Assembly: GCA_902520885.1 (NCBI GenBank)
Contig: CABYPW010000012.1
Coordinates: forward strand, 1-64,000
Origin: an uncultured SAR116 cluster alpha proteobacterium
GTDB taxonomy: Bacteria > Pseudomonadota > Alphaproteobacteria > Puniceispirillales > Puniceispirillaceae
DNA length: 64,000 nt
Direction: 5' to 3'
Under the pieces are notes generated by a model. The model did not search any database. It worked only from the letters and a program-made list of their open reading frames with translations, and was not told where the DNA came from. This document shows positions 44,418-54,324 of this stretch, piece by piece. How positions within the stretch are numbered: position 1 is the stretch's first letter; each line of letters starts with the position of its first letter. Position numbers and translations under genes: made by a program.

Positions 44418-45857
44418 ATGGACCCACTCGCGCAGACAGATCTTTTGTTTTTTAAAGATGGTAATTTCGATAGGGGATTCGCTGAATCAATTTTAAAAGA
44501 TGCATTATATGGTGCGGACGACGGTGACTTGTTTTTAGAAACTGATTATCTTGAATTTCTCTCGTTTGATGATGGGAGACTGAAATCAGCAAGCTATAAC
44601 CAATCCTGTGGCTTTGGATTGAGGGCTATAATTGGCGAAGCCGACGCATTTGCCCATTCAGGAGATATGTCAACAGCAGCTTTAGAAAGAGCCGGCCAAA
44701 CAGTTAAGGCCGTCACAAGTGGGTATTCTGGGGAATTAGCATTATCACCGTCTAATGCAGCTAATTTACCACTTTATTCAGATGCAAATCCACTTGATGT
44801 GACACCCTTCGATGCAAAGGTAAAACTATTGCAGTCTATTGATAAATATGCGCGAGACAAAGATAGTAGAGTAAAACAAGTTTCAGCATCGATTGCTGGT
44901 TCGTGGCAAGCTGTACAAATATTGAGACCAGATGGATACCGAGCAGCAGATATTAGACCATTGGTCAGGTTGAATGTGTCAGTTATGGTTGAGGCAAATG
45001 GCAGAATGGAAACTGGCTCTAGTGGTTCTGGTGGCCGTTTTATGTTTGATAAATATCTAAACGCAAGCAATTGGCAACAAGAAGTTGATGAAGCATTGCG
45101 CCTCGCTCTACTTGGCCTTGAATCCATCCCTGCACCTGCTGGTGAAATGGAAATCGTTCTTGGTCCAGGGTGGCCTGGAGTTATGTTACATGAAGCTGTT
45201 GGACACGGTCTGGAAGGTGACTTTAATCGCAAGGGCACCTCTATTTTTTCTGGCAAAGTTGGGGAACAAGTTGCTGCTAAGGGTGTAACTGTTGTAGACG
45301 ACGGCACAATATCGGACAGGCGTGGTTCAATAACGATTGACGATGAAGGCACAAAATCTGCACGTAACATTTTAATCGAAGACGGTATCCTAAAGGGGTA
45401 TTTACAGGATAGACAAAATGCAAGACTAATGAATGTTGCTCCTACTGGTAATGGAAGACGTGAGTCATATGCATCCCTTCCAATGCCCAGAATGACAAAT
45501 ACTTTTATGCAATCTGGTGATTTAGAACCAGAAGAGATACGTTCTACCGTGGATAAAGGGCTATATGCCGTAAATTTTGGGGGTGGTCAGGTTGATATTA
45601 CATCTGGAAAGTTCGTATTTTCTGCGTCTGAGGCTTATTTGATAGAAAACGGGAAAATTACAGCGCCTGTCAAAGGCGCCACCTTAATAGGAAATGGCCC
45701 AGATGCGATGTCAAAGATATCTATGATCGGCAATGATATGGAATTGGATGCAGGTGTTGGAACTTGTGGGAAAAACGGCCAATCTGTCCCGGTGGGAGTT
45801 GGACAACCTACTTTGAAAATCGGGGGCATCACTGTTGGGGGGACACAAGCAGCCTAA
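44418..45857 (+). CDS. tldD: Metalloprotease TldD
   Basis: Catalytic subunit of the TldD/TldE heterodimeric protease, which degrades unfolded peptides and in some species matures modified peptides or antitoxins. The 479 aa protein has the zinc motif H258-E-A-V-G-H262 and a third ligand cysteine expected near the C-terminus (GVGTCGKNGQSVPVGVGQP). It is divergent from ctaC. Its partner tldE/pmbA lies about 4.4 kb further on. Confidence 0.95.
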   Translation: MDPLAQTDLLFFKDGNFDRGFAESILKDALYGADDGDLFLETDYLEFLSFDDGRLKSASYNQSCGFGLRAIIGEADAFAHSGDMSTAALERAGQTVKAVTSGYSGELALSPSNAANLPLYSDANPLDVTPFDAKVKLLQSIDKYARDKDSRVKQVSASIAGSWQAVQILRPDGYRAADIRPLVRLNVSVMVEANGRMETGSSGSGGRFMFDKYLNASNWQQEVDEALRLALLGLESIPAPAGEMEIVLGPGWPGVMLHEAVGHGLEGDFNRKGTSIFSGKVGEQVAAKGVTVVDDGTISDRRGSITIDDEGTKSARNILIEDGILKGYLQDRQNARLMNVAPTGNGRRESYASLPMPRMTNTFMQSGDLEPEEIRSTVDKGLYAVNFGGGQVDITSGKFVFSASEAYLIENGKITAPVKGATLIGNGPDAMSKISMIGNDMELDAGVGTCGKNGQSVPVGVGQPTLKIGGITVGGTQAA

Positions 45858-45975
45858 TAAATATATTACCATTAAATATTCTAAAAATTTTTATGGTTAT
45901 ACAAATTAAGCTGATTAAACTTTCAGTTGGTTTTCATATACAAGATTTTTTGCTCTTAAAACCCTTTAATTTTCT

Positions 45976-47334
45976 TTAATACTTGTAATATTCAAAAACC
46001 TTTTGAATATCTTGAGCCCATTTTTCATGAAATAATTTACGCACCATATCTGCTTGCGTTAGACCAGTATCTACTATGGTTCTTAATGGTTTAAGAAATA
46101 TTGTTTCATCTTTATCCTCCTTATTAAATCTTGCACGGTTTCTTAAACCTATTTCTGCAATTTCAATAATTTGTGATGCTAATTCATGAAGTGATTGTGA
46201 GCCTAGTTGTCCTTTCAATCCGTCTTTCGCAGCTGATATTCGAGCATTAACAACATCTTGATGTGTAAACTTATTTGCTATCGCTTCTGCTTTTTCTAGA
46301 GCCTCTTCATCATATAATAATCCAACCCAAAGAGCTGGTAATGCACAAATAATGGACCAAGGCCCCCCGTCTGCTCCACGCATTTCGAGATACCCCTTTA
46401 GTCGAACGTCTGGGAAGACAGTTGTAATATGATCTTCAAAATCTGACATGGAAGCAGTATGGCCAAAAAAATCATCTCTATGTTTTGAACTCATAAAGCG
46501 TCTAAAGGATTTACCTGCAACATTTAAATATTCCCCGTTTCTATAAATAAAATACATTGGTACATCTAAAACATAGTCAATCCACTGTTCATAACCAAAA
46601 TTTGGTTCAAAAACGCATGTTGGTACTCCACATCTATCTGGATCCGTATCTGTCCATACCAATGCTCTGTTAGACTGAAGACTTGTTAAGGCACCATCTT
46701 TAAAAGGTGAATTTGCAAATAAAGCAGTAGCAACTGGCTGTAATGCTAGTGAGGTTTTAAATTTACGTCTCATATCTAGTTCGTCACAATAATCCAGATT
46801 TGTCTGGATGGTGCAGGTGCGAAGCATCATATCCAAACCTAAATTACCTACCTTTGGCATATAATCCCTCATTATCCTATACCTGCCTTTAGGCATCCAA
46901 TTTACCTCTGCCCTAGATGCGGTTGGATGAAATCCCAATCCTAGCATCCCCAAACCTAGTTTGGCCGTAACATCAAGCATTTGTTTCAGATGTCTATTTG
47001 TTTCAATACAACTGTGGTGTATTGTTTTAACTACATTCCCAGATAACTCAAACTGTCCGCCTGGCTCTAAAGAAATTGATGCACCATCTTTTGTTTTTAG
47101 AGCTATATATTTTTCGTTTTCTTTAATAGGCTTCATATCATAGGTTTTGCTCAAATAACGCAAAATAGCCTCAATACCTGCATCTCCCTCATAAGCAACT
47201 GGTTTTTGCTCATCTAATGAAAAAATGAATTTTTCATGCTCAGTTCCTATTCGCCAATCCTTTGGATTTTTCTCCTTGCTTGAAAACCATTCAACAAGGG
47301 ATGTGTATGATGGGGATATATTATTTTCAGTCAT
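45976..47334 (-). CDS. gshA: Glutamate-cysteine ligase (alphaproteobacterial/plant type)
   Basis: First step of glutathione synthesis. At 452 aa it belongs to the GCS2 group shared by alphaproteobacteria and plants. Motifs seen: RIGTEHEKFIF near residue 27, SLEPGGQFELSG near 116, LGLGFHPTASR, MPKGRYRIMRDYMP near 172, and RGADGGPW near 320. It lies 18 nt after rsmE on the same strand. Confidence 0.95.
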   Translation of the reverse strand: MTENNISPSYTSLVEWFSSKEKNPKDWRIGTEHEKFIFSLDEQKPVAYEGDAGIEAILRYLSKTYDMKPIKENEKYIALKTKDGASISLEPGGQFELSGNVVKTIHHSCIETNRHLKQMLDVTAKLGLGMLGLGFHPTASRAEVNWMPKGRYRIMRDYMPKVGNLGLDMMLRTCTIQTNLDYCDELDMRRKFKTSLALQPVATALFANSPFKDGALTSLQSNRALVWTDTDPDRCGVPTCVFEPNFGYEQWIDYVLDVPMYFIYRNGEYLNVAGKSFRRFMSSKHRDDFFGHTASMSDFEDHITTVFPDVRLKGYLEMRGADGGPWSIICALPALWVGLLYDEEALEKAEAIANKFTHQDVVNARISAAKDGLKGQLGSQSLHELASQIIEIAEIGLRNRARFNKEDKDETIFLKPLRTIVDTGLTQADMVRKLFHEKWAQDIQKVFEYYKY

Positions 47335-47352
47335 ATTTGATGACCATTTCTT

Positions 47353-48120
47353 TTAATTCTTCTTTTCATTATACCAATCACCAAAATTAGACTGATAGAT
47401 ACTTAGTGCAGCTATTGCTGCGGTATCACTTCTTAAAATTCTTGGTCCTAGTGAAATATGTTCTGTGCATGAATGAAGATTTAACTGCTCTCTCTCTTTA
47501 CTACTAAATCCCCCCTCAGGCCCTATTAATATGGCTGCTTTACCAACTTTTGCGCTATTTAACTCAGCCATCGCTCTTGCTTGCTTTGGCTCGGATTTAG
47601 ACTCATCGCATACAATTAGCATTCTATCCTCTGGCCAGTTATCAAGAACAGTTTGAAGATCCATAAATTCTTCAATTTCAGGCAAATCAAGGCGTTCTGT
47701 CTGCTCTACTGCCTCGATCATATTGGATCGAAGTTTTTCATATTTTAACTGTTTTACTTGACCGAATTCAGATTGCACTGGCCAAATTTTTGAAACACCT
47801 AATTCCGTTATTTTTTGAACCATAAAATCCATTCTTATTCGCTTTATTGGTACAAAAAGTAACCATAAATCTGTTGAGGAAGTCTGAGTAATTATTTTTT
47901 TCTTACAATAAACTGAAAACTTTCGTTTGCCTGAAGCTTCGATAACACTCAAAAAACCGCCATCTCTGCCATTAAATAAAAGTAACTCAGAACCATCTTT
48001 TTTTCTCAAGACAGAGTAAAGATAGTGTTCCTGAGCCGCGTTCAGCTCAATGAATTTATGTTCCATTAAGTCACACTCTACAAAAAGTCGTGTTAGATTT
48101 ATTCTAGAATTAAGATACAT
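47353..48120 (-). CDS. rsmE: 16S rRNA (uracil(1498)-N3)-methyltransferase
   Basis: SPOUT-class methyltransferase, 255 aa from the ATG at 48120; an upstream in-frame TTG at 48138 is less likely. An N-terminal PUA-like domain (NLTRLFVE, HYLYSVLRKKDG) precedes the knotted catalytic domain with KRIRMDFMVQKITELG, GPEGGFSSKERE and SLGPRILRSDTAAIAAL. The gene order rsmE-gshA with ubiA divergent is one I recall from other alphaproteobacteria. Confidence 0.94.
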   Translation of the reverse strand: MYLNSRINLTRLFVECDLMEHKFIELNAAQEHYLYSVLRKKDGSELLLFNGRDGGFLSVIEASGKRKFSVYCKKKIITQTSSTDLWLLFVPIKRIRMDFMVQKITELGVSKIWPVQSEFGQVKQLKYEKLRSNMIEAVEQTERLDLPEIEEFMDLQTVLDNWPEDRMLIVCDESKSEPKQARAMAELNSAKVGKAAILIGPEGGFSSKEREQLNLHSCTEHISLGPRILRSDTAAIAALSIYQSNFGDWYNEKKN

Positions 48121-48333
48121 TTTAGCGCAATTAACCAAAAAATAATTTAAATTTCATTGTAGTATATACCATTAAAAAAGGCTTCGAAAAAAGTACACAA
48201 GCGTATAAACCTTTTATTTTATTATTAAAAGCATTGCGCGTCATATTTAATAATACTTAAAGATATCATTTTCATTTTAAGTCGTATATTTGTAATTGAA
48301 TTTAGTTTAACATTTTGAAAATATCTCGTTGAA

Positions 48334-49284
48334 ATGGCTTCACCAAACCACACAAACACAGATATCGCTACTGATGGATGGTTGTCAAGCGTACCAAAGT
48401 CGCTCCAACCTTATTTCATTATAGCTCGCTTAGATAGGCCCATCGGCTGGTGGTTATTATTATTACCAAGTTGGTGGGCAATTTTGATCCATCATAATAC
48501 TCTTTTTGAAACATCGAGATTGATGGGGTTATTCATGATCGGTGCAATATTAATGCGTGCAGCGGGATGCATTATTAATGACCTATGGGATCGTGATATC
48601 GATAGAAAAGTTTCACGAACATCTTTGCGGCCGCTTGCAGCTGGAACAATGTCTACAAGGTCCGCTTTTATATACCTTACGTTAATATTGTCATTCTCAT
48701 TAATTATCTTGCTTCAATTACCATTTAAAGCCTGGATTATGGGAATTTTGTCATTTCCATTGATAATATGTTACCCCCTTGCAAAACGATTCACTAGATG
48801 GCCGCAAATTGTTCTAGGTTTTGTATTTTCGTGGGGCATTCTTCTTGGTTCAGTAAGCGCTACTAATAATTGGCCAGGTGAAGCTATATTTTGGATTTAT
48901 GCGGGCACAGTTTGCTGGATAATTGGTTATGATACAATCTACGCAATACAGGACAAAAATGATGATAAAAAACTAAATATTGGCTCTGCTGCACTTTCCT
49001 TTGGTTCCAATCTAATTTTAGGTATTACGACGCTATATGGAACTGCAATTTTCCTATGGTCAATCGGCCTCTGGCTAAAATTTGAGATAAACCTCTGGAT
49101 TTTAGGTATCATTGGCGCAATAATGCATTTGGTCTGGCAAATAAAAAAATTAAAAATTATAGAAAAAAATACTGCTCTAAAAATATTCAAATCCAATAGG
49201 GATTGCGGCCTTATAATTACATTTGGTTTGCTTATACAGATACTTTTCAACGAAATTTTTCTTAAATCACTATTGCCAATTTAA
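48334..49284 (+). CDS. ubiA: 4-hydroxybenzoate polyprenyltransferase
   Basis: Attaches the polyprenyl tail in ubiquinone synthesis. The 316 aa membrane protein has about eight to nine helices. The two aspartate-rich motifs are INDLWDRDIDRKVSRTSLRPL (near residue 85) and YDTIYAIQDKNDDKKLN (near 200). The ubiquinone route fits the aa3 oxidase chain. The end overlaps the convergent argC stop by 15 nt. The 213 nt spacer upstream is AT-rich and shows no gene. Confidence 0.94.
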   Translation: MASPNHTNTDIATDGWLSSVPKSLQPYFIIARLDRPIGWWLLLLPSWWAILIHHNTLFETSRLMGLFMIGAILMRAAGCIINDLWDRDIDRKVSRTSLRPLAAGTMSTRSAFIYLTLILSFSLIILLQLPFKAWIMGILSFPLIICYPLAKRFTRWPQIVLGFVFSWGILLGSVSATNNWPGEAIFWIYAGTVCWIIGYDTIYAIQDKNDDKKLNIGSAALSFGSNLILGITTLYGTAIFLWSIGLWLKFEINLWILGIIGAIMHLVWQIKKLKIIEKNTALKIFKSNRDCGLIITFGLLIQILFNEIFLKSLLPI

Positions 49285-50223
49285 CCCCAAAAATTGATCG
49301 TACCCAAGCATAATGTTCAAATTCTGAACGCATGCGCCTGCTGCACCTTTTCCAAGATTATCCAGTCTCGATATTAATAAAAATTGTTCTGTTTTTGGAT
49401 TATTAAAACAATAAATTTCAAGACCGTCTTGACCGGCTAATCCATCTGCTGACAACGTTAACAAATTTTTTGACATAAGTTCAAATTCTTGCTCACAAAC
49501 CCTTATCAATGGATGTTCAGAATATGTCTTCTGATATAATTCAAAAATATCTTTAATCGAAACATCTTTTGAAAAGTGGGATTTTGGAATTGCTAATCGA
49601 ACCAACATCCCTTGCTCAAAAAGACCAACAGATGGCATAAATAATGGAGGACTCTGCAGGCCAGTTTGCATGATCATTTCTGGAATATGTTTATGGTCAA
49701 GTTCTAAGCCATAGTCAAAATGTGTCGGCAGATCACCATTTCTGATAGATTTAATCATGTTTTTGCCACCCCCTGAATAGCCTGAGACCGCAGGGGCAAT
49801 CAGGCACAAGTTTGGTGAAATAAATCCACTATCAACCAAAGGTCGCGACAGTGCAATAAACCCTGAGGCATAGCAACCAGGATTGCTGACAAATCTTGCT
49901 TTAGCTATTTTGTTAATTTGTTGTTGGCATAATTCTGGAAAACCATACACCCAGCCTGGTGCAGTTCGATGAGCTGACGAAGCATCAATTATTCGAACAT
50001 CAGTCTCTTTCACGAGCTCCACCGCTTCAATGGCTGCCAAATCTGGTAAACAAAGTATTGTTAAATCTGCTTCTTGCATAGACTGTAGTCGTTTTTCCTT
50101 CAATTTTTTCTCTTTGTCTGGAAGAGAAATTAAACTAATATCCGCCCTTTGAGACAAACGAGATACTACTTGAAGGCCTGTGGTTCCAGAACTTCCATCT
50201 ATAAAAACTGATTTTTTTTTCAT
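49270..50223 (-). CDS. argC: N-acetyl-gamma-glutamyl-phosphate reductase (short form)
   Basis: Arginine biosynthesis enzyme, 317 aa, of the shorter type-2 ArgC group. The nucleotide-binding start IDGSSGTTGLQVV is shorter than the GxTGYxG of the long form. The catalytic cysteine is in VSNPGCYASGF (near residue 117), and the active-site histidine is probably in LDHKHIPEM. It is divergent from tldE/pmbA (75 nt, with a short CTTGC/GCAAG repeat at 50249-50260). No other arg genes are in the window. Confidence 0.94.
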   Translation of the reverse strand: MKKKSVFIDGSSGTTGLQVVSRLSQRADISLISLPDKEKKLKEKRLQSMQEADLTILCLPDLAAIEAVELVKETDVRIIDASSAHRTAPGWVYGFPELCQQQINKIAKARFVSNPGCYASGFIALSRPLVDSGFISPNLCLIAPAVSGYSGGGKNMIKSIRNGDLPTHFDYGLELDHKHIPEMIMQTGLQSPPLFMPSVGLFEQGMLVRLAIPKSHFSKDVSIKDIFELYQKTYSEHPLIRVCEQEFELMSKNLLTLSADGLAGQDGLEIYCFNNPKTEQFLLISRLDNLGKGAAGACVQNLNIMLGYDQFLGLNWQ

Positions 50224-50298
50224 AACTTATAGTATAAACATAAACTTTCTTGCCAGCAAGCAGTTGCACAAGACCTATTTGCGCGCTATCTGATATAT

Positions 50299-51636
50299 AT
50301 GGATGATACAACAAAAAATATTATTATTGATTTATTACAAACAGCGCGCTCTGAGGGGGCTGATGCTGCTGAAGCAACATTAGTAAGAAACAAAGGTGTT
50401 GGTGTTGAAGTTCGTCTTGGAAAATTTGAATCTGTAGAACATGCTGAGGATTTTCAGCTTGGGCTTCGAGTGTTTACTGGCCAACAGTCTGCAAGCATTT
50501 CAACAGGAAAAGTTGATGCAAATGGGATAAGGGACCTGTGTCAGAGAGCTATTGCAATGGCACGAGTTGCCCCAGCTGACCCATATGCACGCCTTGCGTC
50601 TAAAGAGGAACAGGTAACGGAACTACCCAATTTAGAGGTTTATGATGACACCGAATTCGATACTAACACGTTAACTGAAATGGCTTTAAAATGTGAAGCA
50701 GCGGCTCTCGAAGTTAGCGGAGTTACAAATTCTGAAGGGGCTTCTGCCGGACAAGCCACAGCAGAAATAGCAATTGCAACTAGTACAGGATTTACAGGTG
50801 AATATGAACGCTCTTCCTTTAGTATTTCAGCTTCGGTGATAGCTGAAAAGGACGGAAGAATGGAAACAGATTATGATTTTAGCTCCACCGTTTATGCTGA
50901 GGATTTAACTGATCCAAAGGAAATTGGCATATCCGCAGGAAATCGCACAATTAGCAGACTTGGAGCGAGAAATGCTTCAACAGGCCAATTTCCAGTAATA
51001 TTTGACAGCCGAGTTTCCAAAAGTCTTACAAGTCATTTTGCGAGCGCAGTAAATGGGGCTAGTGTTGCAAGAGGCACTAGTTTTCTTAAAGATAAAATGA
51101 ATCAAAAAATTGCCAATCCATCTATTTCTGTAACAGATGACCCATTGCGAAATCGCGGGCTCGGTTCTCGAATGTTTGATGGTGAAACGCTACCAGTAAA
51201 ACAGCTACAACTCATAAAAGATGGAGTCTTACAAAATTGGCTATTAGATCTAGCTAGTGCCTCACAATTAGAAATGTTACCAACTGGAAATGCTGTTAGG
51301 TCACTATCAACGCCACCGTCACCAGGAACTTCTAATTGCCTAATTGAAAATGGGATTGTTTCTCCTGAGACACTCATTGCAGATATTAAAAAGGGCTTCT
51401 TAGTTACAGAACTTATTGGAAGTTCTGTGAGCCTTACAACTGGAGATTACAGTAGAGGCGCATCGGGTTACTGGATTGAAAATGGAGAAATTGCTTATCC
51501 TGTCACTGAAGCAACAATTGCAGGTAACCTTAAAGATATGTTCTTAGAAATGACCCCTGCAAATGATATCGACCTGCGTTTTTCGACTACCGCCCCCAGT
51601 ATTAGAATTGACGGCATGATGGTAGCTGGTGGTTAA
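50299..51636 (+). CDS. tldE: TldE/PmbA, partner subunit of the TldD protease
   Basis: Non-catalytic partner of TldD, 445 aa, lacking the HExxxH zinc motif as expected. Recognisable features are TLVRNKGVGVEVRLGKFE at the N-terminus, ASTGQFPVIFDSRVSKSL near residue 225, and SLTTGDYSRGASGYWIENGEI near 380. Its stop is immediately followed (no spacer) by the phosphatase gene. Having tldD and tldE separate but close is common. Confidence 0.93.
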   Translation: MDDTTKNIIIDLLQTARSEGADAAEATLVRNKGVGVEVRLGKFESVEHAEDFQLGLRVFTGQQSASISTGKVDANGIRDLCQRAIAMARVAPADPYARLASKEEQVTELPNLEVYDDTEFDTNTLTEMALKCEAAALEVSGVTNSEGASAGQATAEIAIATSTGFTGEYERSSFSISASVIAEKDGRMETDYDFSSTVYAEDLTDPKEIGISAGNRTISRLGARNASTGQFPVIFDSRVSKSLTSHFASAVNGASVARGTSFLKDKMNQKIANPSISVTDDPLRNRGLGSRMFDGETLPVKQLQLIKDGVLQNWLLDLASASQLEMLPTGNAVRSLSTPPSPGTSNCLIENGIVSPETLIADIKKGFLVTELIGSSVSLTTGDYSRGASGYWIENGEIAYPVTEATIAGNLKDMFLEMTPANDIDLRFSTTAPSIRIDGMMVAGG

Positions 51637-52326
51637 ATGAGTCAAAAAAAAGTCTCCTTAGACTACCCTTACGAAGCATCAAATTTTAAAAGGTCGGGCC
51701 TTGCTGATTGGTTAGAATTATACCTACACGACCATGGGTTTTTAAGACTAGCTTTTCAAAATCTTTATCAGATAGATAACTATATGTGGCGAAGTAATCA
51801 GCCCTCTCCTAAGCAAATTGAGCATGCTCATAATAACTTTGGTATAAAAACAATACTGAATTTAAGAGGTCCCCGCGAATCTGGCGGGTGGCAATTAGAG
51901 GCAGAGGTCTGTGATAAATTAAATATTAATCTTATCAATTTCAGAGTGCGCTCCAGAGCAGCTCCTGAAAAAGAAATGCTTTTAAAGGTTCCTTCTTTAT
52001 TTTCTTCAATTCAGAAACCATCATTGCTTCATTGTAAGTCAGGTGCAGATAGAGCTGGTTTGATGTCAGCTTTATATGTTATAGTCGTAATGAAAAAACC
52101 CGCAATTGAAGCGCTCAAACAACTTTCATTTAAATATTTGCACATAAAACACGCTAAAACTGGAATTCTTGATGCTTTTATTTCATCCTATATACCATTT
52201 GAAAAACAGGGAATCGAATTCATTAAGTGGGTAGAAGAGATTTATGACCCAGAAAAACTATCAAGAGAATTTCAAGAACAACCTATAGCAAGCCGTTTTG
52301 TTGATTCTATCTTAAAAAGAGAATAA
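51637..52326 (+). CDS. Tyrosine/dual-specificity protein phosphatase family protein
   Basis: A 229 aa cytosolic protein with the phosphatase P-loop HCKSGADRAG (near residue 136), i.e. C-x5-R. An upstream YMWRSNQPSPKQIEHA and IKTILNLRGPRESGGW resemble the bacterial dual-specificity phosphatases. Start ATG directly abuts the tldE stop, so translation is probably coupled. The substrate is unknown; a phospholipid or polysaccharide phosphate is possible given the lipid A genes downstream. It converges on the MsbA-like gene with a 3 nt gap. Confidence 0.85.
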   Translation: MSQKKVSLDYPYEASNFKRSGLADWLELYLHDHGFLRLAFQNLYQIDNYMWRSNQPSPKQIEHAHNNFGIKTILNLRGPRESGGWQLEAEVCDKLNINLINFRVRSRAAPEKEMLLKVPSLFSSIQKPSLLHCKSGADRAGLMSALYVIVVMKKPAIEALKQLSFKYLHIKHAKTGILDAFISSYIPFEKQGIEFIKWVEEIYDPEKLSREFQEQPIASRFVDSILKRE

Positions 52327-52329
52327 TGG

Positions 52330-54084
52330 TCATGAAAATTGCTGAAGTGAAATCATTTTTGAATACGTGCCTGCTTGAGCTAACAAACTCTCGTGCGTAC
52401 CTGTCTCTATAATCTTCCCTGCTTTCAATACATAAATTCTATCTGCGGATCTAATCGTTGAAAGACGGTGAGCAATTATAAGACTTGTTCGGCCTTTAAT
52501 TGATTGCTCTAGTCCAACTTGCACTTTTTGTTCAGATTGAGCATCAAGTGATGAGGTGGCCTCATCCATAAGTAAAATAGGAGCATCTTTCAAAATGGCT
52601 CTTGCAATTGCTATCCGTTGCCTTTGTCCACCTGAAAGTAAGTTTCCATGAGGCCCAACTAAGGCGCTATAACCGCCCGTGAGCTCACAAATAAAATCAT
52701 CCGCTGCAGCTTTTTTTGCAGCATCTATAATTTCTGTCTCCGTGGCATTTTGACTGCCAAAGCGAATGTTTTCCATTACTGTATTATCAAACAAGATTGA
52801 ATCTTGGCTTATTAGCGCAATATGCGCTCGTAAACTTTTTATGTTGAACTCTCTGATATCCTGATTATTAATGAGAATTCTGCCTATATTAATATCAAAA
52901 AATCTTGGTATGAGATTGATTAAAGTTGATTTTCCAGCACCACTTTCACCAACCAAAGCAACTGTTTCTCCTTCATTTATTTTAAAACTTATATCCTTTA
53001 AAATAGGTTTGTCCTTAAATGAAAATGATACATTTGAAAACTCAATTTCAGCTTTGTTAGTTTTTAATATAACTGCATTTTCAGATGACCTAATGTTAGG
53101 TTTCGTAGATATTAACTCTAACACTCTTTTTCCAGCCGATAACCCTTCTTGAGTCACAGCATTTAATGTTCCAATGGCTCTTACAGGCTGAACTAGCATT
53201 AAAAAGGCCGTGATAAAACCAACTACATCACCAACGAGCATTTCTCCATTACTAATACGCCAACTTGCAACACCGATCACTCCTGCAACCGCGATACCTC
53301 CTAATGCCTCTAATAAGGGGTCTATGCGGGCCCTTCCAGACAATAAAGATAAATAGGCAATTTTTAGTTTATCAAATATTTTAGAGGCACGCACTGTCTG
53401 TTTATCTTCAAGATCAAAAGCCTTTATCATTCTGCTACCACCGATGATTTCTGATATGATTGAAGTTACATGTTCCATGGTGACCTGCAATTGATATGCA
53501 TGATTACGCTGCTTGCGGCCAATCAAAAAAATCGGTTGAAAAGCAATTGGATAAATTGCCAATACCAGTATAGAAAGCCAGAAATCAAACCAAAACATCA
53601 TTCCAATCATTACTAGAATAGTTAATGAGTCTCTTATAAGATTATTTGATAACCTTATAACAGCCTCTTTTACCAAATTCACATCATTCATTATACGAGA
53701 AATAAAAACACCTGACGGATGCTGTGTGATTACCCCTAAATCTGCATGTAATAAATGGCTCATCATCTTATCTTGCATTAAAGTTGCAATAGATTGTGCA
53801 AATCGATTAACTGTGATTATTTGAAGATACATCGCTGATGCCTTGATCAGTGCTATTAAAATAATAATTATTGGAACGATAGTAATAAAATTATGCTTAA
53901 TAAAAGTTTCCTCTCCAGCAAGATGATTGAAAACCTGTTGCATTATCGCAGGATAAATGGAACTCGATACAGCAACTATTATCATTAAAAAGATCGCAAT
54001 TATGAATAGTCTGGTGAAAGGTTTTGCAAATCTGGACCAGATTTCTCTATAAACCACAGATGTTTTGCTTTCTGATTTTGCCAT
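52330..54084 (-). CDS. MsbA-like ABC exporter (fused membrane and ATPase domains)
   Basis: A 584 aa half-transporter: six membrane helices (about 20-320) followed by an ATPase with Walker A GESGAGKST (near residue 377), signature LSGGQRQR and Walker B LLMDEATSSLD. Size and domain order match MsbA, the lipid A flippase, and the gene faces the lipid A/Kdo gene run. That context supports lipid A export, but other lipid or peptide exporters share this architecture. A tandem 11 bp repeat (54100-54121) precedes its ribosome site. Confidence 0.82.
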   Translation of the reverse strand: MAKSESKTSVVYREIWSRFAKPFTRLFIIAIFLMIIVAVSSSIYPAIMQQVFNHLAGEETFIKHNFITIVPIIIILIALIKASAMYLQIITVNRFAQSIATLMQDKMMSHLLHADLGVITQHPSGVFISRIMNDVNLVKEAVIRLSNNLIRDSLTILVMIGMMFWFDFWLSILVLAIYPIAFQPIFLIGRKQRNHAYQLQVTMEHVTSIISEIIGGSRMIKAFDLEDKQTVRASKIFDKLKIAYLSLLSGRARIDPLLEALGGIAVAGVIGVASWRISNGEMLVGDVVGFITAFLMLVQPVRAIGTLNAVTQEGLSAGKRVLELISTKPNIRSSENAVILKTNKAEIEFSNVSFSFKDKPILKDISFKINEGETVALVGESGAGKSTLINLIPRFFDINIGRILINNQDIREFNIKSLRAHIALISQDSILFDNTVMENIRFGSQNATETEIIDAAKKAAADDFICELTGGYSALVGPHGNLLSGGQRQRIAIARAILKDAPILLMDEATSSLDAQSEQKVQVGLEQSIKGRTSLIIAHRLSTIRSADRIYVLKAGKIIETGTHESLLAQAGTYSKMISLQQFS

Positions 54085-54099
54085 TTCTACCCTTTAATG

Positions 54100-54121
54100 A
54101 AACTAAATTTAAACTAAATTT
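54100..54121 (-). repeat. Tandem 11 bp duplication upstream of the MsbA-like gene
   Basis: AAACTAAATTT occurs twice in direct succession (54100-54110 and 54111-54121), 16 nt before the start codon of the minus-strand gene and just upstream of its AAAGGG ribosome site. Probably a recent slippage duplication. Confidence 0.7.
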
Positions 54122-54216
54122 GTTTTTGACATACCATCGTATTATTTTTATCTACAACTATAATCTTATTAACACATTCTAAGCAGATAATTCACTTTTT
54201 ATGAAAACTCTATAAA

Positions 54217-54321
54217 ATGACAACAAATTGCGAATTTTCTGAATACGTGATAGAAAAAATGTGGGAAATTGGAACAACGAATGGTTTTGACCACCATAAC
54301 ACAATTAGCCTTATTGCCTAA
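54217..54321 (+). CDS. Possible 34 aa ORF ahead of the lipid A run
   Basis: An ATG-initiated ORF of 34 codons ending 3 nt before the DUF374 gene start. The peptide starts MTTNCEFSEYVIEKMWEIG. I do not recognise it, and the ribosome site is poor (no GGA upstream). The close spacing to the next gene is the only argument; it may be a leader peptide or chance. Confidence 0.25.
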   Translation: MTTNCEFSEYVIEKMWEIGTTNGFDHHNTISLIA

Positions 54322-54324
54322 AAT

